The translations under genes and the position numbers were made by a program. The notes beneath the pieces are model-generated. The model made no database searches. It saw nothing but the letters and a program-made list of their open reading frames with translations, and was not told the origin of the DNA. DNA of 64,000 bases from Saussurea involucrata. Taxonomy: Eukaryota; Streptophyta; Magnoliopsida; Asterales; Asteraceae. This document shows, piece by piece, positions 21,154 through 32,006 of the stretch (position 1 is its first letter; the number at the start of each line of letters is the position of its first letter). The DNA lies in the NCBI GenBank assembly GCA_033807775.1, contig CM066312.1, positions 26,385,696-26,449,695 of the forward strand, in the 5' to 3' direction.

Positions 21154-22678
21154 CGGGTGCCTAGTTTTAGAAAATTTGGGTAGTCTTCTTATGCTATATA
21201 TGTAATGCCTTGTCTGTCCTTTTAATAACTGCACAATGAGTCGCATCACCCACGACTTTACTTGCACATTGGGGACAATGTGTGGGTAAGGTTTGGGGTT
21301 GCCCAATCGGGCCCAAGTTATGCACGTAGATTTCCTGCAGTTCTGAGTGTCTAGATCAAAGTAGCTAAAATTGTTGTTTTGAATGATTGAGACCGACCAT
21401 TGTGGGAAGAATCTTGTGATAGTGACGTGAAAGTTAGGGAAGGACCGGGAAAGGACATGACTAGGGACGTTAGTGGAGACCACCCGATAGTGAGTTTTGA
21501 GCCTAAAAGACGTTTTTTTTTTCATTTCGAGGGATTCCTACACTAAATTCATATACACTTTTTCGAATTCCTTGTCGTGAATGTAGAATGATCTCGCTAC
21601 ATTATTGCATTGAGTAGCAAAGATGAACATCGGGATATTAGGTAAGGGTATAGTAGACCATATCGTGTGGACCTTAAGACGTGATTCTAGGCATTGTGTG
21701 TTTGTCAAGCCTGTTTTTAGCTATAGTCCCTTTTTACCCTTGTATGTACCCTTAGCCCCTTTGCAGCCAAACACTCACCTTTTTCGCTTCTAAACCCATC
21801 ATTAAACCCTTAGCCATAAGCCTTAGCCTACCCAATCCGAAAGTGTGTCAATCGGAAGAAGTAATGAACTTAGAGAGATAGAGCGGAAAAGAAAGAAATC
21901 AGGCCAGTCAAGAAATAGAAAAGAGGGCCAATGATGCCCCAATCAAATAAAGAGGACCAATGAAGTCCCAAAAAAAAAGTAAATAAATACCGTTAGTAGA
22001 GCTGCATAATAAGTGAGTCAAAGCGACTCCAATAGTGACGAAAAAGGACCCAGTGAGCAAATGTGAAGCAACGAGAAGTTCGGAATTGCCAATGATTGAC
22101 ACGCCGAGGATTTTTGATCCTTTATACCCTTCGTTTCTTAACCTTAACCTTAGCCCCGTTACAACCCGTGTAAAGACCTGGATGATCTTCTGGAAAACGT
22201 GATTAGAGTCTATAACCACCTTTACCGATATTCCCTGTCTTGTTATTTGATTCCTTCTGAGATCAAAAGTTTGGACATTTGTGTGTCTTTCTTTATAGTT
22301 GTCATGTAATTACTGCGTGTTCTTGTACATAAACTGCATACACATGACAACACGAGCGATAACCTAGGTTCAAGAGCAAAACGAGAGTATCTGTGAGGTA
22401 GGGTCGAGGCGAAATGTTTCCCCTAGTATGTTCATACTTAGTCTAACCCTGATGTGATCGGAACAGTCACGAGTTCAACTCCCAATGGAAGGTCATAGGT
22501 CAAACGAAATGAGAATTAGGCGAGAGTGAGATAGATATTCACGGGTATGGGAAATCACCGATGCATCACTTGGTACCGATTGGAAATTGTGCAGTTATTA
22601 TATTTTCACTGATATGTGCTTAAATTCTGTTTTATCGCTAATTTGCTTGGGGACAAGCAACGCTCGGTTTGGGGTTGT

Positions 22679-24006
22679 TGATAACGCCACTTTTTGGCGT
22701 TATTTCCGGTTCTCAAACCAATGAGATTGGCTTGTATTCATGTAAAAAGGCGTGTATTTTACGGTTTATCTAGTGATTTACACAGGTTATTTAAAAGGCG
22801 GCATTCCTCAAGAAAAGAAGCTAAAAAGAGCCCAAAACGATTCCAAACGAAGCCTAACGGAAGCCCAAAAGCCAAGCCCAAGACCCGCGACCGAACCAGG
22901 ACCCGACCCGCGAACCAGAAATCGACCCACGCTGCAAAAACAACACGCGCGACTTACCACGCGACTTGCAAGTCGCGTGGCAAGTGGCGTAACCCTCTGT
23001 TTCACTAATTCCAGCTTTATTAATCGGGTTTTAGGTCACTTTTCGGTATCAGGCGGACGGTAGACGATCCAGAGCAGTTCCGGGGCGATTTTGGGCCGAT
23101 CACGATTACATTCAAGACGGAGCGTAGAGACGAACACGAGAGGGAGTTTTCATCACTTGTTACCACGATTTCACTTTTACATTTGATCATGTTTACATTC
23201 ACCTTTGAATACTTTTCTCTTATGTTTGAATCCACCACCGACATGAACTAACCGGTTCGTGTTGGGGGTTGGAATGAATTCGGTTTTTAAGCATGTAACG
23301 AATTGATTTGAACTTTTATCAGTTTCTCCTTATTATTTGAAGCATGTGATTTTGTTCTTAACGCTTTTGTGAATTTGGCCAGTTTACAATTGATTTGTTG
23401 ATTAGCAATTAAGTTCGTGAGAATTAACTGCTATTTAGACTTAGGAATTGCATGCCTAAAGCCCAAAAAGGTGATAGAGATATACCAAGTAAGCTTTAGT
23501 CCCATTTAAACCGTTAGGTTATTATCGAGGGATAAAATCTAGCCAATTTAACATAAATCGAGTACTTAATGTGTTTTGAAATCCATGGGAGAGATCGAGA
23601 GATTGAACCTATCCTTTTCAGAATAAAATCCGTTGTTATTCGAAAGAAAGCAATGGTGATCTTCAAAAGATTTGGGAGTCATTAATAGGAATAACTGGTA
23701 ACTGTTTTGAGTCAATTATTTGCATGTGTAGAATTTGAGGATTTCCAACCCTCAACTTTCTCTCTATCGAAGTCTTTAAAGCTGTTCTGTTTGTCTTGTG
23801 TTTGTGTTGATTTTGTTTATTGCTAGAATTTAGTTTAAAACCCATCTTCCAAATTCGACAGTCCAGTTAATAGAGCCTATAGTAATCGTGGTACTTAGTT
23901 CCTAGTTCCTCGTGATTCGATACTCGTACTTTCCAAGTACTATTACTTGACTTCGACCCGCACACTTGTGGTAAGATTCGCGGGGTGTTAAAAAAACCCC
24001 GTGTCA
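22679..24006 (+). repeat. 3' LTR of element G (1328 bp)
   Basis: Matches 16743-18062 apart from two indels and scattered substitutions. It retains the 24-bp palindrome (22957-22980), half of which is deleted in the 5' LTR. Confidence 0.92.
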
Positions 24007-24011
24007 ATAAC
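24007..24011. repeat. Target-site duplication of element G, right (ATAAC)
   Basis: ATAAC identical to 16738-16742, followed by the LINE endonuclease sequence that continues from the other side. Confidence 0.92.
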
Positions 24012-24269
24012 TTGGTCCGTCATTGAAACAACAAAAACATCCATAACAGATGGATTCCAACCAGCAATAATGCGAGTGCCATGCAAACAAACCGAATGGT
24101 TTGAAACCCATGACCAATTCCCAAAAACGTTCCTCGTAACCAAATCAACAACATGCGTTTCCAACATAGCACAAAAAGAAAGAGAATTCAAATGGACAAA
24201 AGATTTTACCTCCCGTTGTTTGATCGAGGAATTCAACCCTCGAATATTCCAAGCGCCAAGCTTTAACAT
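24012..24269 (-). pseudogene. LINE ORF2: endonuclease start
   Basis: On the - strand from 24269: MLKLGAWNIRGLN (the N-containing first motif of EEP endonucleases) and MLETHV (catalytic E). It is continuous with 16741 downward once element G is removed. The ATG at 24269 overlaps the end of the ORF1 remnant by 7 bp in another frame. Confidence 0.82.
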
Positions 24270-24565
24270 TGAGAAGCGGGGATGGTAGTGTCTTCCACAC
24301 CCGACACTGAAGGACTATAACACACACCAGTAGCCCTTAAAGATGGGTCAACCGACGTCCAATTCTCCCTTGCCATAGAAGGATCACCCTCTTCTTCCAT
24401 CAGAGACGAGAACCGATTCGAGTTCAGCATTAATTTTGCAAGAAGGGCAGACGGATGAACCTCCATTTTCGATGGAGCCGGCTTCTTCAGGATGCCACGA
24501 ATTCTTGGATGAACAACCGCAGATTGTTGCACTCTTTCCCGGTTTTCCTCCACTCCAGTTATCAC
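24263..24565 (-). pseudogene. LINE ORF1 C-terminal remnant
   Basis: About 100 codons upstream of the endonuclease, ending just past its start codon. No zinc knuckle is visible; the segment is proline- and serine-containing and matches only by position. The insertion is 5'-truncated at 24570, so the N-terminal RNA-binding part of ORF1 is absent. Confidence 0.55.
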
Positions 24566-24570
24566 TGTGG

Positions 24571-24673
24571 ACTATCAATTTTGGTGTCTACTTGCTATAT
24601 GGTGTGACCCTATAGGATCATATATTACCGGTAATATTATTTTATAATCATTCTTGAGCATATGGAACCAATA
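24571..24673 (-). repeat. Shared LTR of T, right part
   Basis: Matches 37301-37398 of the outer LTR (CAATTTTGGTGTCTAC through CATATG). Together with 10510-11278 it rebuilds one LTR split by LINE L1. It serves as the 3' LTR of copy 2: the - strand polypurine tract (GTGGGAGA, 24674-24681) abuts it. Confidence 0.85.
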
Positions 24674-25459
24674 ATCTCCCACTTGCTCAAGATTGTATTA
24701 TAGAATGATATAGACAGTGGTTGACGTTTAGCCACATCTCACTGCCCCCAGCAATATATGACTGTAAATTCCATTCAACAACATCCAATTCCCAGAACCT
24801 CAAAGATTTAATTGATGTATAAGGTGTGTTATCAGTTATCCCTTTGTTTGGACATCATGTTGAACATGAGACACGGATCACTATCATTCTCATCTATTGT
24901 TCAACTTTTGGTAAGGCGCCTTAGATGTCTCACTCTTAACATATTTAGAGAAACAAATCCCATCTTGACTACATACGCCTCTCATGCAGTTCATGCCATG
25001 CCCAATAACGGCCTTTATAGCTGCCTTTTTCAAGAACAATGGTTAACCATATCAAAGCATAACACTCCCTACACTTGAGTCCCAAATATGCATCTCAGGT
25101 CAAAGGATACAAAGATAATTACCTTTATTCAAGTGTCACTCATGACGAAGATCCATGAAGTGATCTTGAAATGGGTCATGTCCAGTACTTGTTCCCCAGC
25201 AAGTACCTGTGAACTGGGTTACAACACCTTGCCACTTTTACTCTTAAAAGTCAACTAATCCAATCCATATTAGTCTTACTTCATAGTTGCTCCCACAACT
25301 ATGATCGACTATGGACATTTTAGAATAACTAGTTTATTCAAGGATTTAAACATGCTAATATGGAACTCAACAAGTATTTAATAAAAAACATCTAAACAAA
25401 ATGATTCATTTCAATAGTTGTTGCTTTTCATTGTTCCAAAATCCAAATACTAAACCAAA
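24674..25459 (-). other. 3' UTR of T copy 2 with polypurine tract
   Basis: Non-coding sequence between the RNase H stop and the shared LTR. On the - strand it ends in AAGTGGGAGAT next to the LTR start, the expected polypurine tract. No further ORF is supported. Confidence 0.7.
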
Positions 25460-27039
25460 TCAAATCCATTCACTAGAGTAACGAAGTCCTATAGCTCTAG
25501 CGTGATCATCATGCTTAGCTAATGGGTCTGCCAAATTTTGATATGTATGAACTTTGCGAATACTTATTTCACCGCTTTCAACTTCATCACGTATATAGTT
25601 GAATTTCCGGCGAATGTGCCTGGTCCTTTTCTGTGACATGGCATCATTAGCTATGGCTATGGCACCCTCATTATCACAAAGGATCTCTAGGGGATCCTGA
25701 ATGGTAGGGACCACCCGTAGATCTTCAATGAACTTCTTCATCCAAGCAGCTTCTTGTGCAACCTGTGATGCAGCAATGTACTCTGACTCTGTAGTGTATT
25801 GTGCAACCACGCTTTGCTTGGAACTCATCCAAGAGACGGCGCCTCCATTCATAATAAAGACAAAACCAGACTGTGACTTACAATTATCTCTATCCGTCTG
25901 GAAGCTAGCATCAGTATAACATTTTATACTAAGGCTTTCTTCCCGACCTCCATAGATAAGGAATATTTCTTTGGTTCTTCGTAAGTACCTTAGAATGTTC
26001 TTTACAGCAATCCAATGACCTTCTCCCGGATCTTGTTGGTATCTACTCGTCATGCTCAAAGCATACGATACATCCGGTCTCGTGCCTATCATAGCATACA
26101 TGATAGATCCAATTGCAGAAGCATATGGAATGCCATCCATTCTGCCTCGCTCAGCCTCTATGCTAGGACATTGAGATTTGCTCAATATGGTACCAGATGG
26201 CATCAGCAATGACCCTCTCTTAGAGTCCTGCATCTTGAACCTTTTCAAGATTTTGTCAATGTATGCATTTTGACTTAAACCTATAAGTCTTCTTGATCTA
26301 TCTCTATAGATCTTAATACCAAGAATATAGGCTGCTTCACCTAAATCTTTCATTGAGAAACATTTCTCAAGCCAAGCCTTAACCTCTTTCATAGAGGGAA
26401 TATCATTTCCAAAGATCAGTATGTCATCCACATACAACACAAGAAACGTTACAATGCTCCCACTAGTTTTCTTGAAAACACATGGTTCATCTTCATTTTT
26501 AATGAAACCAAACTCTTTGATTTTCTCATTAAAATGAAGATTCCAACTTCGATATGCTTGTTTTAGTCTATAAATGGATCTCTTAAGCTTACACACTTTA
26601 TTAGGATACTTTGGATGACAAAACCTTCAGGATGAACCATATAGACATCTTCAGTTAAGTGTCCATTCAGAAAAGCCATTTTGACGTCCATTTGTCATAT
26701 CTCATAGTCATAATATGCAGCAATGGCAAACAGTATTCTAATAGACTTGATCATAGCCACAGGAGAGAAGATTTCATCATAGTCAATACCATGAATTTGA
26801 GTGAAACCTTTCGCCACAAGTCTTGCTTTGTATGTGTGCAAATTTCCTTCCATGTCGGTTTTCTTCTTGAAAACCCATTTACTTCCTACAGACTTGCTGT
26901 TGGGAGGAAGCTCAACCAAGTCCCATACTTGATTATCATATATGGATTGCATCTCAGTGTTCATGGCTTCGAGCCAATGATCAGATTCAGAACCTGTCAT
27001 GGCACTTTGGTAGTTGGTGGGTTCATCAGAATCCACCAA
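25460..27039 (-). pseudogene. pol: T copy 2 pol: reverse transcriptase and RNase H
   Basis: The RT N-terminal part (27039-26695) contains WLEAMNTEMQSI, GSKWVFKKK and ARLVAKGFTQ. It ends at a stop near 26695 next to the QMDVKMAFLNGHL segment. A frameshift follows, and 26596-25460 carries the RT core (LYVDDILIFGN) and RNase H (CYTDASFQTD, TTESEYIAA, CDNEGAIAIA, TRHIRRKFNYIRDE). The best fit is an Angela/Tork-like copia lineage, but I cannot separate these by eye. It is not functional because of the stop and frameshift. Confidence 0.87.
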
Positions 27040-27087
27040 GAAACAACATTCATCATAAGATATGGAAAAACCATATCTTTCTGGTTC

Positions 27088-27822
27088 CTATCGTACTCTA
27101 CCATATTTGCGAACACTTTGTGTCTCATTTGTCTCCTGACCAATCATTAGTTCAGGTTCAACATCTCGTTGTTGAGTACTAGTGCCAACCTCAGTTGCAT
27201 CAGCTAATGGTTCTTCCTCAGGTACCATTTGCCTCCCTCTTGCTTCTTCCATTAGAAACTTAGTCTCCAGGAATTCAGGTTTTCGAGCGATAAAAACTTT
27301 ATTCTCGGCGGGATTGTAGAGACAGTATCCTATACAATCTTTAGGATATCCTACAAAAATGCATTTAGTAGATCTGGGATCTAATTTGTTTGAAGCTTCT
27401 TGTCTCACATAAGCCTCACATCCCCATACCCTTAAATAGGATAAGGATGGAACCTTTCCATGCCAAATCTCATAAGGTGTTTTATCTACTTTCTTGGTTA
27501 GAGCCATATTCAAAATACGGGTAGCAGTAATTAAGACGTAACTCCAAAATGATAGAGGAAGAGTGCTCCTATTCATCATAGAGTGAACCATATCTAGTAA
27601 GGTTTGGTTCCTCCTCTCAAACACACCATTGTGTTGTGGTGTTCTAGGTGGAGTAAGTTGTGAGATAATCCCACGATGCTCTAGATGATTTAGGAATTCA
27701 TCACTCAGATATTCACCTCCTCTATCGGAGCGAAGGACTTTAATGGTTTTATTGAGTTGATTCTCAACTTCACTTTGAAACAATTTGAACATTTCAAATG
27801 CTTCATGTTTATGTTTCATCAA
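27088..27822 (-). pseudogene. pol: T copy 2 pol: integrase
   Basis: The segment covers the second half of the integrase core, with LRSDRGGEYLS (second catalytic D) and the ERRNQTLLD segment (catalytic E), then the C-terminal region (YEIWHGKVPSLSYLRVWGCEAYV, GYPKDCIGYCLYNP). The first catalytic region falls in the frameshifted stretch around 27820-27930. A short acidic linker leads toward RT. Confidence 0.87.
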
Positions 27823-29423
27823 ATAAACATAACCATAACGACTGAAGTTGTCAATGAAGGTGATGAAGAATCTAGCACCATCTCTTGATATGGTTCTGAA
27901 AGGACCGCATACTCAGTATGTATGATTCCTAACAGATCTTTAGCCCCTTCACTAGAACTAGAGAAAGGAGCTTTGGTCATCTTCCCACATAGACAAGATT
28001 CGCATATATCAAATGATTCATCCTCATTTGCCTTCAAAATACCACTCTTTTGAAGTTGGGATATGCGTTTCTTGTTTATATGGCCAAGACGACAATGCCA
28101 TAAATAAGAATTGCTTAAATCATTCTTGAGTCTTTTGGTGTTAGCATGGTATATAGAACTATCGTTTATTGGACTATCTAGTTTTACTTCATATATTCCA
28201 TTAAGAGGTCTAGCCTCGAAATAGAGCATATCATTCTTGTAAGCATGAATAAAATTGTCTTTAAAATGATAAGTAAAACCAGATTGTTTTAAACGAGCAA
28301 CTGAAATAATATTCATGGTCAAGCCAGGGACATAACACACATTGTTTAATGTCAAATACAGGCCATTCGGTAAATGTAAATCGTAATCTCCTAAAGCTTG
28401 AGCTTCAACTCTTGCTCCATTCCCTACGTGGAGTACGATTTCGCCTGTCTTCAGCTGCTTACTTTTTCTAAACCCCTGTAACATGTTACATATGTGAGTT
28501 CCACACCCAGTATCAAATACCCAAGTGTTAGGTGAAAAAGTAAATAGATCTAATTCTATCACATAGATACCTGAAGGCCCTGCCTCGGTCTTTTTCTTCT
28601 TCAACTCAGCCAGGTAAGTAGGACAGTTCCTTTTCCAATGACCAATCGCGCCACATTCAAAACATGCGTCTTCTTTGGCCACTTTCTCCTTGTTTTTAGT
28701 TTGTGGGGTTCGGGCAACCTGCTTGCCTTTGCCCTTAACAAACTTAGCCTTGGAGTTAGGGGTTTTGGGTTTCTTGGTTCCACCCTCCCGAATCATGAGC
28801 ACATGAGGGGTTTTCTTTGGGAGATTCTTATCAGCAGTTTTGAGCATCTGATGCAGTTCTGAGATAGGTTTCTCCCAACCATTCATGTTATAGTTCATGA
28901 TGAAGGGGTCATAGGATTTGGGCAAAGAGTTCATAATTATATCTGTTGCCAATTTCGTTGGATATTTAGAGCCAAGACGCTACAAATGATCCAAATGACC
29001 TTTCATCATGAGGACGTGATTGCTCACATTTCCTCCCTCCTCCATCTTACATGCGTGCAATGATCAAATGGTTTCGAAGCGTTCTATTCGGGCTTGCTGT
29101 TGGAACATTTTCTTTAGCTGATTGGACATATCAAATGTCGTGTGATTCTCGAAAATCTCTTGAAGTTCGGGAATCATTGAGTCCAGCATGAGACTCGACA
29201 CTTCGACCGAATCATCCACATGTTTCGACCATTCAGCCTGAGGAGCCCTAGGAGTACCGAGAGGTTCATCGGGAATTGGGGTATCCAACACATACAACTT
29301 CTTTTCTGGCTTGAGAACAATTCTCAGGTTTCGGCGCCAGTTCAAGAAGTTGGTGTGGTTAAGTTTTTCCTTTTCTAGGATGGATAGAAGGTAATTGGTG
29401 TGGTGGTTCGCACTTTGAGCCAT
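27819..29423 (-). pseudogene. gag: T copy 2 gag and protease
   Basis: One frame from the ATG at 29423 with stops at 29064 and about 28979. The N-terminal ~120 residues (LNHTNFLNWRRNLRIVL) are the copia gag domain. A CCHC knuckle (CFECGAIGHWKRNC) lies near 28620-28665. The protease motif WVFDTGCGTHICNM (active-site DTG) lies near 28495-28530, and the pre-integrase zinc region (WHCRLGHINKKRI, CESCLCGKM) near 27990-28105. The last ~30 codons are out of frame with the integrase that follows. Confidence 0.87.
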
Positions 29424-29828
29424 CTACAAAATTTAACAAGGTTCTATTTAGTATTTTTCGATTTTTAAAACTTTATTTATTAATACCCTTCATGTACTTA
29501 AAACATTAATAATATAAAGTCTAGGATCCAACGTTGAAAAACAAATAAATGGTTAGGTGACCTTTATCCCATCTATTTAATTCAACAAGGTAGGTGACGT
29601 TTACCAATTACATCCAAATGTAATTCCTAGTAATATGGAATCCTTAACAACGTTTGTTAATTGGCATGTTTGATCCCATCTATGTCTCGGGTTTCTAATG
29701 CTTAGGTGACCTTTATCACAAAAGATTCCCGATCAAGTCATCCAACTTGAACAACATGTGGAATCGGCGCATAACTAGTGGTTAGGTGACCTTTATCCCA
29801 CTAGAAATCGCGAAACCACCTCGGCCAT
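29424..29828 (-). other. Leader of T copy 2, gag-proximal part
   Basis: Non-coding; matches 8864-9250 including four of the five TAGGTGACC repeats. It is interrupted at 29829 by element H; about 255 bp equivalent to 9251-9505 is missing across the insertion. Confidence 0.8.
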
Positions 29829-30352
29829 TGTGAATCCCAGTTTGATCAGGTAACAACGATTCAATGAGAAATAACAAGAACAATTAATTATTTCAACTTG
29901 GCATCCCTCTCATATTCATAAATCAAGATAGTTACAAAGGTTTGAATGGAAAAACTATCTCTCTCTAACAATTAAGCTCTCAATTTGTCTAATGAATCGC
30001 TTAACCTAAAACTAAGGTTAAGACAAACCTTGTATACTTAGGCCTTTAAACAAACAAGGCCTAAGCCCATTAGACAAAACTAAGCCCATTTAACATAATT
30101 AAGGCTTTTACAATAATTAAATAATCTAATTAATCTAATTAAACACTATATAATTATTTATATATCTTTCTAATATGTAGGACATTTATGGTCCTAACAC
30201 GTAGAACTCCAATCGAAAGGGGAATCTCCCCTTGGTCCGCTTTCCCCCTAAAGATATATAAATAAAAATCGGTCTTGAAACCTTCAAGTCTTGATCTTCT
30301 CTTCCTTTGAATCTTTGGAACTCTATGGTGTAGCATGTCTTCATGTCTTTCA
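29829..30352 (-). repeat. 3' LTR of element H (524 bp)
   Basis: On the - strand it runs from TGAAAGACATG (30352) to GGGATTCACA (29829). It matches 35022-35515 with few differences, one being a 19-bp unit (AAGCCCATTAGACAAAACT) present once here and twice in the other LTR. Confidence 0.85.
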
Positions 30353-32006
30353 ACGCTCCCCCTTGAATAAAGCTCTTGAATTTGATTTCAGCTTTAAAAG
30401 AACTTGTAGAACCAATATGCTCGATGGAGGAAATAATTTGAAGCGAACACCACTTGATAAGAAATGAGAATAATTGATTACTTGTAAGCACTTTGATCAC
30501 TTGTATGCACTTTGGAAATCTTTGGATCTCGGAACAGAACTGTTACTCCCCCTCGACTTTTGCATGGAGACTTCTTTACTCCCCCTCGGCTTTTGCTAAC
30601 TCCCTCTCAACTTGATATTTGGTGTCTTTGAATCTGTACCCTTTCTCCCCCTCATGATGAGTAGGAGCATCCGGAGCATCATGCACATTCAAAGACAATG
30701 GTAACGAGTAGCAAAAAAATCCAGATCAAAACATTAAGTAACCAGAACGGGGTAATCAACTAACACAGAAACACGTTAGTAACTGTTATCACAACAATTT
30801 AAATAATTGTGTGGCCTATGTTCAGAGTTGGCAATGGGGTATCTCTGATAGGACTTCCAGTTATCACTGAAGTAAAATTAAAAAAAAATTACTTCTCAAA
30901 CTGTTCCGGCAATATCACGAAGATATGCAAATGGAATCACAAAGACTCGTGCAAGTGTGAAAGAAAATAAATTAAATCGATTTGGCTCAAAAATTAATTT
31001 AACCTGGAACGCAAGTTAAAAATCAATTGACACAGTGATTAGAATATGAAGTTCGGAGACCGGAGCTGATGTCTTCCTTTTTCAACATCTAAGGCCTCCG
31101 TGTGAGGAATAGATAGATTATGTGCTAATTCTCCGTGAATATATGAAACAAGCATCTGTTGTGAGATACTTGAGTGGCTAGGTGGGGTGACACGAGTTAT
31201 TGACACTGGGTCCATGTCTGTTTCAATATTCATCTCCAAAGAACGAGAATGAATAGATTGTGTGGTTACCCGGATAACTGACTCGGTTTGGTAAGGACCA
31301 ATAGTTCTTTTAAGTCCTGTCACATCCTCACCATATTCTTTTCTCTCCAAACTCATCTATCAATCGAGACCCCTCACTGTAGTCTATAAGGGATGTGTTT
31401 ATTGGGTAGGTCCTTCCGGTTCTGGATAGACCATAGAAACGATGTTAATCCTAACACTCCTTTCATGCAACGAGTAAAGCATTTAAGTAAACAGTGAAAT
31501 ACGAGTTCTAAACTGAAATGTTTAGAAGTCAACCTTTTAAGATCAAGTCCTGATCTGAGATGATCAGAAGTCATGCTTTTAAGAACGAGTTCTGAACTGA
31601 ATTGTTCAGAAGTCATTAAAATGAAGTCCGAGTTCTGATCGGAGGTAATCAGAAGTCATTAAATTATTTGAAATATGGAATTTCAAGAAACAAAATCAAG
31701 CGCAAAACAGAATGACTCAATAAGCACAATGTTTGCAAGAAGGAGAGAATGATCAGAAAGTTTAATTGTGAAGAACAAGTCACAATTATTGTATCAGATA
31801 AGAATGGAATCATTTGCAAGAAATAGCGAACTTGGAAAACAACTAGGAATTCAAATGAGTGTATTTCTATCAAAAAAATCAACGAATATGTGAGACATGG
31901 AAATAACTAAGTCAAGAAAAATGACACGTGGCAATCATGGAATTTAAAAATGGAGAATAACAAACACAAGTAAGTTATTCAGAATTAATTGCCAATGTCT
32001 TTGAAT
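30353..32006 (-). other. 3' non-coding region of H with repeated polypurine motifs
   Basis: No pol and no third ORF. On the + strand the motif CTCCCCCT recurs at 30355 (adjacent to the LTR), about 30546, 30573, 30645 and 32038; these are GGGGGAG-type polypurine motifs on the sense strand. A hairpin array lies at 31506-31654. An open frame of 105 codons at 31039-31356 (-) has no recognisable feature and I do not call it a gene. Confidence 0.65.
31506..31654. repeat. Four-unit covariant hairpin array in H
   Basis: Units of ~42 bp, each with an inverted repeat and a 5-7 nt loop: TTCTAAAC/GTTTAGAA (31506-31527), TCCTGATC/GATCAGAA (31548-31569, one mismatch), TTCTGAAC/GTTCAGAA (31590-31611), TTCTGAT/ATCAGAA (31633-31654). 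Stem bases change in pairs. Three related units in opposite orientation occur at 57838-57961. Confidence 0.82.

Larger units (their letters stand above)
20466..22678 (+). other. 3' non-coding region of element G with structured repeats
   Basis: No supported coding sequence in 2.2 kb. Contents: nested palindromes at 20640-20755, three covariant hairpins at 21015-21153, a CACATT/AATGTG hairpin with a GGGGAC loop at 21265-21282, and a similar TTGCTT/AAGCAA one near 22642-22660. The last is followed by the polypurine tract GGTTTGGGGTTGT just before the LTR at 22679. The phrase GGTTTGGGGT recurs after several of these hairpins. Confidence 0.7.
16743..24006 (+). mobile_element. Element G: Athila-like Ty3/gypsy element with gag and protease only
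   Basis: Complete LTR-to-LTR element: LTR 16743-18062, primer site 18069, gag-protease frame 18222-20465, 2.2-kb non-coding 3' region, polypurine tract before 22679, LTR 22679-24006, ATAAC duplications on both sides. Gag and the DLGA-type protease are Athila-like, and so is the primer site. RT, RNase H and integrase are absent, so G is non-autonomous and depended on a related element for transposition. It sits inside the endonuclease of LINE L1 and is younger than it. Confidence 0.9.
11279..24570 (-). mobile_element. L1-like LINE inserted in the T shared LTR
   Basis: A - strand non-LTR retrotransposon: a remnant of ORF1 at 24263-24565, endonuclease start at 24269, rest of the endonuclease 15713-16741, reverse transcriptase and zf-RVT 11598-14078, 3' UTR to 11279. 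It is 5'-truncated at 24570. It is interrupted by element G (16743-24006) and by a solo LTR (14079-15712). Joining the outer flanks restores the copia LTR around the CAATTTTGG sequence at 24571 and 37301. No clear target duplication and only a weak tail are visible at 11279. Confidence 0.85.

Noticed and set aside
23988..24565. Considered as exons of a host gene
   Set aside because: The sequence joins the LINE endonuclease on the other side of element G with a matching ATAAC duplication.
31039..31616. Two - strand frames in the 3' region of H
   Set aside because: The right one is produced by the hairpin repeats (KSMTSDHLRSGLDLKRLTS pattern); the left one has no recognisable feature. Not strong enough to call genes.
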